A DNA stretch of 64,000 nucleotides from Planctomycetota bacterium (GTDB taxonomy: Bacteria > Planctomycetota > Planctomycetia > Gemmatales > Gemmataceae): positions 1 through 64,000 of the forward strand of contig JAIOPV010000287.1 in the NCBI GenBank assembly GCA_021413735.1, in the 5' to 3' direction. The notes beneath the pieces were generated by a model. The model had not been told where the DNA came from, made no database searches, and was given only the letters and a program-made list of their open reading frames with translations. Below, one piece after another: positions 60,052-64,000 of this stretch (position 1 is its first letter; every line of letters begins with the position of its first letter). Position numbers and translations under genes: made by a program.

Positions 60052-63000
60052 ATGTCCCGCCTCGTTTGCGCGGTTTCCGCGTTTGCAATCATTGGCCTCC
60101 TCGCGCTGAGTCCAGCCGACAAGCCGACGGCTTACGCACAAGACCCACCTGCGAAGAAGTCGCCAGCCGAAGACGCTGCCGGTGCTGTTCGCCTTGCCGA
60201 CAAGAACTTGAAGGTCGAAGTTTGGGCCAGCGAGCCGCACCTTGCGAATCCCGTTGCATTCGCCTTTGACGAAAAGGGACGCTGTTTTGTGGTGGAAACA
60301 TTTAGGCACACTCAGGGCGTTCCCGACACACGCGGCAAGCCGTGGCTTGATGACGACCTCGCAGCCCGCACCGTGGCCGATCGCGTCGCGATGTACAAGA
60401 AGTTCAAGTATGGCCAGTATCCCGAGAACAGCGAACGGCTCCGGTTACTTTGGGATAGCACTGGTAGCGGGAAGGTGGACAAGGACAGCGTGTTTGCGGA
60501 TGGGTTCAACCGCTACGAAGACGGCATCGCGGCAGGCGTGCTCGCTCGCAAGGGCGACGTGTTCTTCGCGTGCATTCCCGATCTGTATCGCTTCCGCGAT
60601 CCGAAGGGCGAGAACAAGGGCACTGAAAAGACTTCGCTTGCGACGGGGTTCGGTATTCACGTTCAGTTCATCGGGCACGACTTGCACGGGCTGCGAATGG
60701 GGCCGGATGGCAAGCTGTATATGTCGATCGGCGACCGCGGCTTGAACATCATTACGAAGGAACAGCGCCACCTGATGAACCCGGATAGCGGGGCTGTCTT
60801 GCGTTGCGATCCGGATGGGAGCAATCTCGAAATCGTTCACATGGGGTTGCGGAATCCGCAAGAGATCGCGTTCGACGATTTCGGCAATCTCTTCACCTAC
60901 GACAACAACTGCGACTCCGGCGACCGTGCCCGTTGGGTTCAGATCGTCGAGGGCGGCGACAGCGGTTGGCGCTGCGGCTTCCAGTACGGCACGGGTTACC
61001 ACACGCCGGCTGTGCAGCAAGGAAATCGCGGACCCTGGAACACGGAGAAGCTCTGGTTGCCGCAATGGGATGGACAACCCGCGTACATCCTGCCGCCGTT
61101 GCTGAACTTCGGCAGCGGTCCGTCGGGGATGACGCACTACCCCGGCATCGGCCTGAACGAGAAGTACAAAGATCACTTCTTCTGCACGGACTTCACCGGC
61201 GGTCCTGGCGGCAGCAAAATCTGGACGCTCGCCGTGAAGCCGAAGGGCGCGACCTTCGAGGTGATCGGCGGCAGCCCGAAGGAGTTCATCGGGAACATGC
61301 TGCCAACGGACTGCGAGTTCGGCCCGGATGGCGCGTTCTACTGGAGCGACTGGACAACCGGTTGGGACAAGCCGGGCAAGGGTCGCATCTTCCGTGTGAC
61401 CGACCCAGAGGCGATGAAGAACCCCGCTGTTGCCGAGGCGAAGAAGCTGATTGCGGAAGGCTTCGACAAGCGAACCGCCGACGAACTGGAGAAGCTGCTC
61501 GAACATCCGCATCATCAGGTTCGGCAAGAAGCGCAGTACGAATTGGTGAGTCTGGGAGCCGACGGGCGATTCGCCAAGGTAGCACGAGATTCGCGAAATC
61601 GTCTTGCGAGGCTGCATGCTGTGTGGGGTCTTGGCGCGATTGCTCGCAAGCAAAAGGATCGCGACCCGGTGGCCCGGCTGTTCACCCTGGTGAACGACAC
61701 CGACGTCGAAGTGCGGCGAGCTGCGATTGAACAACTGGGGAACGCTGCGGGCCTGCGGATGACGCTGGGTGATCCTTCGACTCAAGCACTCCACGTTGAG
61801 TTGGCGAAGCTCATGACCGATGCCGATCTGCGAGTGCGTGCCGCTGCCGCTGTCACTTATGGAAAAGTGGGCCAGCCCGAACCTTTGATCCGACGTCCCA
61901 CGATTGAACAGGTCTATTACGCGCCGCTGTTCGAGGTGTTGAAGGCGAACGACGACAAGGATCCATACCTTCGTCACGCGGCCGTGATGGGCTTGTTTCA
62001 CGCGGCCCGCAATCCAGTGGATCTGTGGAATGTCTGGGTGTTGTCGAAGGACAAGTACGACATCGCTTCGGTCCGAATGGGCGTGTTGCTCGCCCTGCGG
62101 AAAGCCGGCAGCGATAAGGTTGCCGAGTTCCTCAACGACCCCGAACCGAAGATCGTCGCGGAAGCTGCTCGCGCCATTTACGACGACCGACTCACGTCAG
62201 CACTTCCCGCTCTCGCCAAACTCGCGGACAAATCAGCGCTGAGTGATGCAACTGCGTTCCGAGCGATTGCTGCGAACACATGGCTCGGCACACCGGAACC
62301 GATCGCTCGCTTTGCGGGTCGCGCTGGCGAACCTGACTACACGCGAGCCTTCGCGCTCGAACTGCTCGGGAAGTGGGCCGATCCGGGGCGTCGTGATCCG
62401 ATCACCGGTATCACGATGGAACTCAAACCGCGTGAAGCGAAAGGTGCTGCCGAGGCAGTGAAGACCGTGGGAGTCGGGATCTTCGCAGGGTCGGATATTG
62501 TGCGGAAGCAAGCGGCGCAGGTCGTTGCGAAGCTCGGCATCAAGGAATTCGGTCCGCTGCTCGCGGGGTTGGTGAAGGACGAAAAAACACCGGTTTCGCT
62601 GCGAGTCGATGCGCTGTTCGCGGTCGATGCGATCAATTCGCCCGAAACGAAAGACCTCGCGGCGCTCGCGCTGGCTTCGACTGAGCCGAAACTTCGCGCT
62701 GCTGGCCGTGGCGTGAAGGCGAAGGCCGACCCGATTGCGGTGATGAAAGAGCTTCCCGAGTTGCTGAAGGACACTCAGACCTCACTCGCGGAGAAGCAGG
62801 GGGCGTTCGCAATTCTGGCCGGAATGAAGAGTTCCGAGGATGCCGACAAGCTGCTCGACGAATGGCTCGATGCGGCGATTGCGGCGAAGGTGCCTGGCGA
62901 CGTGGTTCTCGATGTGTTGGATGCTGCCGACAAGCGAGCAAGCGCGAAACTGAAACTGTTCGCGCCGCTGAAGGCGAAGGTGGATAAGTACCGCGCCGCC

Positions 63001-63504
63001 CAGAACAAGATCGCGGCCGACCCCAAGGGCGACAAACTTGCCGGGCATTTGGAGTCGCTTGCGGGCGGTGACGCGGATCGCGGGCGTTCGATCTTCCTGA
63101 ACAATTCGTCGGTGTATTGCCAGCGCTGTCACAAGCTCGACGGCCAGGGCGGCGAAGTTGGCCCGCAGCTTAACGGCATCGCGGCCGAGAAGGAGAAGGA
63201 TCGTCGCTACTTGCTCGAAGCGATCGTGTTGCCGTCGGCGAACATCGCGAAGGGCTTCGAGACGGTGATTCTCGTGCTTCAAGATGAACGCACGGTGTCC
63301 GGCATCATCAAGGCTGAAGACAAGAAGACCATCAAGCTCCTCACCGCAGAGAACAAGGAGATCGTGATTCCAGTTGAGGATGTGGCTTCGCGGCGAACTG
63401 GCCCGAGTGCGATGCCAGCAGACTTGCACACGAAACTCTCTCGCCGTGAGTTACGCGATGTGGTCGAGTTCTTGTCGAGCTTGAAGGAGCCGTTGAAGAA
63501 GTGA
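60052..63504 (+). CDS. large secreted propeller-HEAT-cytochrome c protein (PVC type)
   Basis: 1150 residues with a signal peptide (VSAFAIIGLLALSPADKPTAYA). Residues ~40-450 form a sugar-dehydrogenase-like beta-propeller (EVWASEPHLANPVAFAFDEK, DLHGLRMGPDGKLYMSIGDR). Residues ~470-1000 are HEAT-like helical repeats (TADELEKLLEHPHHQVRQEA). A cytochrome c domain then carries one haem site, CQRCH at 1023-1027. The C-terminal ~110 residues are the usual NIAKGFETVILVLQDERTVS segment. Such proteins are abundant in planctomycetes and verrucomicrobia; they are thought to oxidise sugars outside the cytoplasm. GGAG precedes the start. Confidence 0.92.
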   Translation: MSRLVCAVSAFAIIGLLALSPADKPTAYAQDPPAKKSPAEDAAGAVRLADKNLKVEVWASEPHLANPVAFAFDEKGRCFVVETFRHTQGVPDTRGKPWLDDDLAARTVADRVAMYKKFKYGQYPENSERLRLLWDSTGSGKVDKDSVFADGFNRYEDGIAAGVLARKGDVFFACIPDLYRFRDPKGENKGTEKTSLATGFGIHVQFIGHDLHGLRMGPDGKLYMSIGDRGLNIITKEQRHLMNPDSGAVLRCDPDGSNLEIVHMGLRNPQEIAFDDFGNLFTYDNNCDSGDRARWVQIVEGGDSGWRCGFQYGTGYHTPAVQQGNRGPWNTEKLWLPQWDGQPAYILPPLLNFGSGPSGMTHYPGIGLNEKYKDHFFCTDFTGGPGGSKIWTLAVKPKGATFEVIGGSPKEFIGNMLPTDCEFGPDGAFYWSDWTTGWDKPGKGRIFRVTDPEAMKNPAVAEAKKLIAEGFDKRTADELEKLLEHPHHQVRQEAQYELVSLGADGRFAKVARDSRNRLARLHAVWGLGAIARKQKDRDPVARLFTLVNDTDVEVRRAAIEQLGNAAGLRMTLGDPSTQALHVELAKLMTDADLRVRAAAAVTYGKVGQPEPLIRRPTIEQVYYAPLFEVLKANDDKDPYLRHAAVMGLFHAARNPVDLWNVWVLSKDKYDIASVRMGVLLALRKAGSDKVAEFLNDPEPKIVAEAARAIYDDRLTSALPALAKLADKSALSDATAFRAIAANTWLGTPEPIARFAGRAGEPDYTRAFALELLGKWADPGRRDPITGITMELKPREAKGAAEAVKTVGVGIFAGSDIVRKQAAQVVAKLGIKEFGPLLAGLVKDEKTPVSLRVDALFAVDAINSPETKDLAALALASTEPKLRAAGRGVKAKADPIAVMKELPELLKDTQTSLAEKQGAFAILAGMKSSEDADKLLDEWLDAAIAAKVPGDVVLDVLDAADKRASAKLKLFAPLKAKVDKYRAAQNKIAADPKGDKLAGHLESLAGGDADRGRSIFLNNSSVYCQRCHKLDGQGGEVGPQLNGIAAEKEKDRRYLLEAIVLPSANIAKGFETVILVLQDERTVSGIIKAEDKKTIKLLTAENKEIVIPVEDVASRRTGPSAMPADLHTKLSRRELRDVVEFLSSLKEPLKK

Positions 63505-63558
63505 ACAATGGGTTGAAGCAAGCGGGGGACGTGAGTCCCCCGGTTCTTTGAGGGCAAG

Positions 63559-64000
63559 ATGATGCCAGTGCTGATTTGCGATCCGGTACTTGAAGGCGAG
63601 GTGCGGGCGGATCGCGACAAGCGATTCCCGAACAACCGAGACGAGGTGTGGGAGGGTGTGTTGGTCATGCCACCGTTACCAAACAACGAACACCAAGTCA
63701 TTGCGGGGGATTTGGGGTTTGCGTTTCACTTTGTGGTCAATCGCGCTGGTGGCGACCGGATACTTCCGGGTTGCAATGTGAGCGATCTCGACCAAGGTTG
63801 GCTCACGAATTACCGCGAGCCAGATGTGGCTGTGTATCTTTCGACAACACACGCGAAGAACTGCGGCACGCACTGGATGGGTGGGCCGGATCTCGCGGTT
63901 GAGATCACAAGCCCCGGAGAAGACCCGCGCCAGAAACTGGCTTTCTATTCGAAGGTGGGAACTCGCGAATTACTGATTGTTGACCGCGATCCCTGGGAAA
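63559..64000 (+). CDS. Uma2-family (DUF820) endonuclease-like protein (3' partial)
   Basis: 147 residues visible; the end lies outside the window. The PD-(D/E)XK-type pattern of Uma2/DUF820 is present: YREPDVAVYLS, PDLAVEITSPGEDPRQKLA, then VGTRELLIVDRDPW. These genes are numerous in cyanobacteria and planctomycetes and are often linked to mobile or restriction-like functions, but no reaction has been proven for most. A second in-frame ATG immediately follows the first (63562). Confidence 0.88.
   Translation, partial: MMPVLICDPVLEGEVRADRDKRFPNNRDEVWEGVLVMPPLPNNEHQVIAGDLGFAFHFVVNRAGGDRILPGCNVSDLDQGWLTNYREPDVAVYLSTTHAKNCGTHWMGGPDLAVEITSPGEDPRQKLAFYSKVGTRELLIVDRDPWE

Overview
The window looks like a stretch of chromosome from a Planctomycetota bacterium, most likely of the Gemmata type. 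The lineage call is an inference from gene content. There are two DUF1559 pseudopilin-like proteins with the [20 protein letters not shown] start and a late DG motif. There is a large secreted propeller-HEAT-cytochrome c protein of the PVC type. Secreted beta-propeller, VCBS and TPR proteins are numerous, an exosortase is fused to an EpsI-like domain, and intergenic regions carry many perfect palindromes. No phage, transposase, integrase, CRISPR array or rRNA was seen. One tRNA, tRNA-Ser(GGA), is present.

Layout. 1-2.8 kb: the end of an HNH endonuclease gene, two unknown proteins and a Tat-type Gfo/Idh/MocA oxidoreductase. 2.8-7 kb: a coiled-coil envelope protein, L-lactate permease, a WGR/DUF4303-like protein and a secreted thioredoxin-fold protein. 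7.2-13 kb: a YrdC-phosphatase fusion overlapping rpiB, then ExbD and two TPR proteins. 13-19.3 kb: soluble transhydrogenase, a secreted metallopeptidase, and a BY-kinase/PHP-phosphatase pair typical of exopolysaccharide control. 19.6-34.2 kb: a secretome region with a 1220-residue TPR protein, VCBS and PQQ-type propellers, a YdjY-domain protein, a proline-rich lipoprotein and a zinc-ribbon membrane propeller. 34.4-43 kb: an RbfA-like protein, a class V aminotransferase, exosortase-EpsI, a WecA-type glycosyl-phosphate transferase, rsmH and a proline-rich LysM-like protein. 43-44 kb: YbaN-family and iron-permease-family membrane proteins.

44-56 kb is the core replication and repair block, read leftwards: dnaA, a putative oriC, dnaN, dciA (DUF721), gyrB, ispF, cysS, ruvC, ruvA, a small ORF and ruvB. 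A cysteine desulfurase lies just beyond dnaA. The dnaA-dnaN gap carries a 17-bp inverted repeat that embeds two near-consensus DnaA boxes, plus an AT-rich stretch, so this is probably the chromosome origin. 56-64 kb: two DUF1559 genes on either side of small lipoproteins, an AlkD-like protein and tRNA-Ser, then the large cytochrome protein and the start of a Uma2-family gene.

The most interesting items are these. A modular repeat element occurs twice, 7.7 kb apart, each time 80-110 bp upstream of a gene in the same relative orientation. A degenerate YrdC domain is fused to a phosphatase carrying the arginine-phosphatase signature. The DnaA lacks domain I. CysRS has KMAGS in place of KMSKS. 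A palindromic intergenic-type repeat is translated in frame as the exosortase-EpsI linker.
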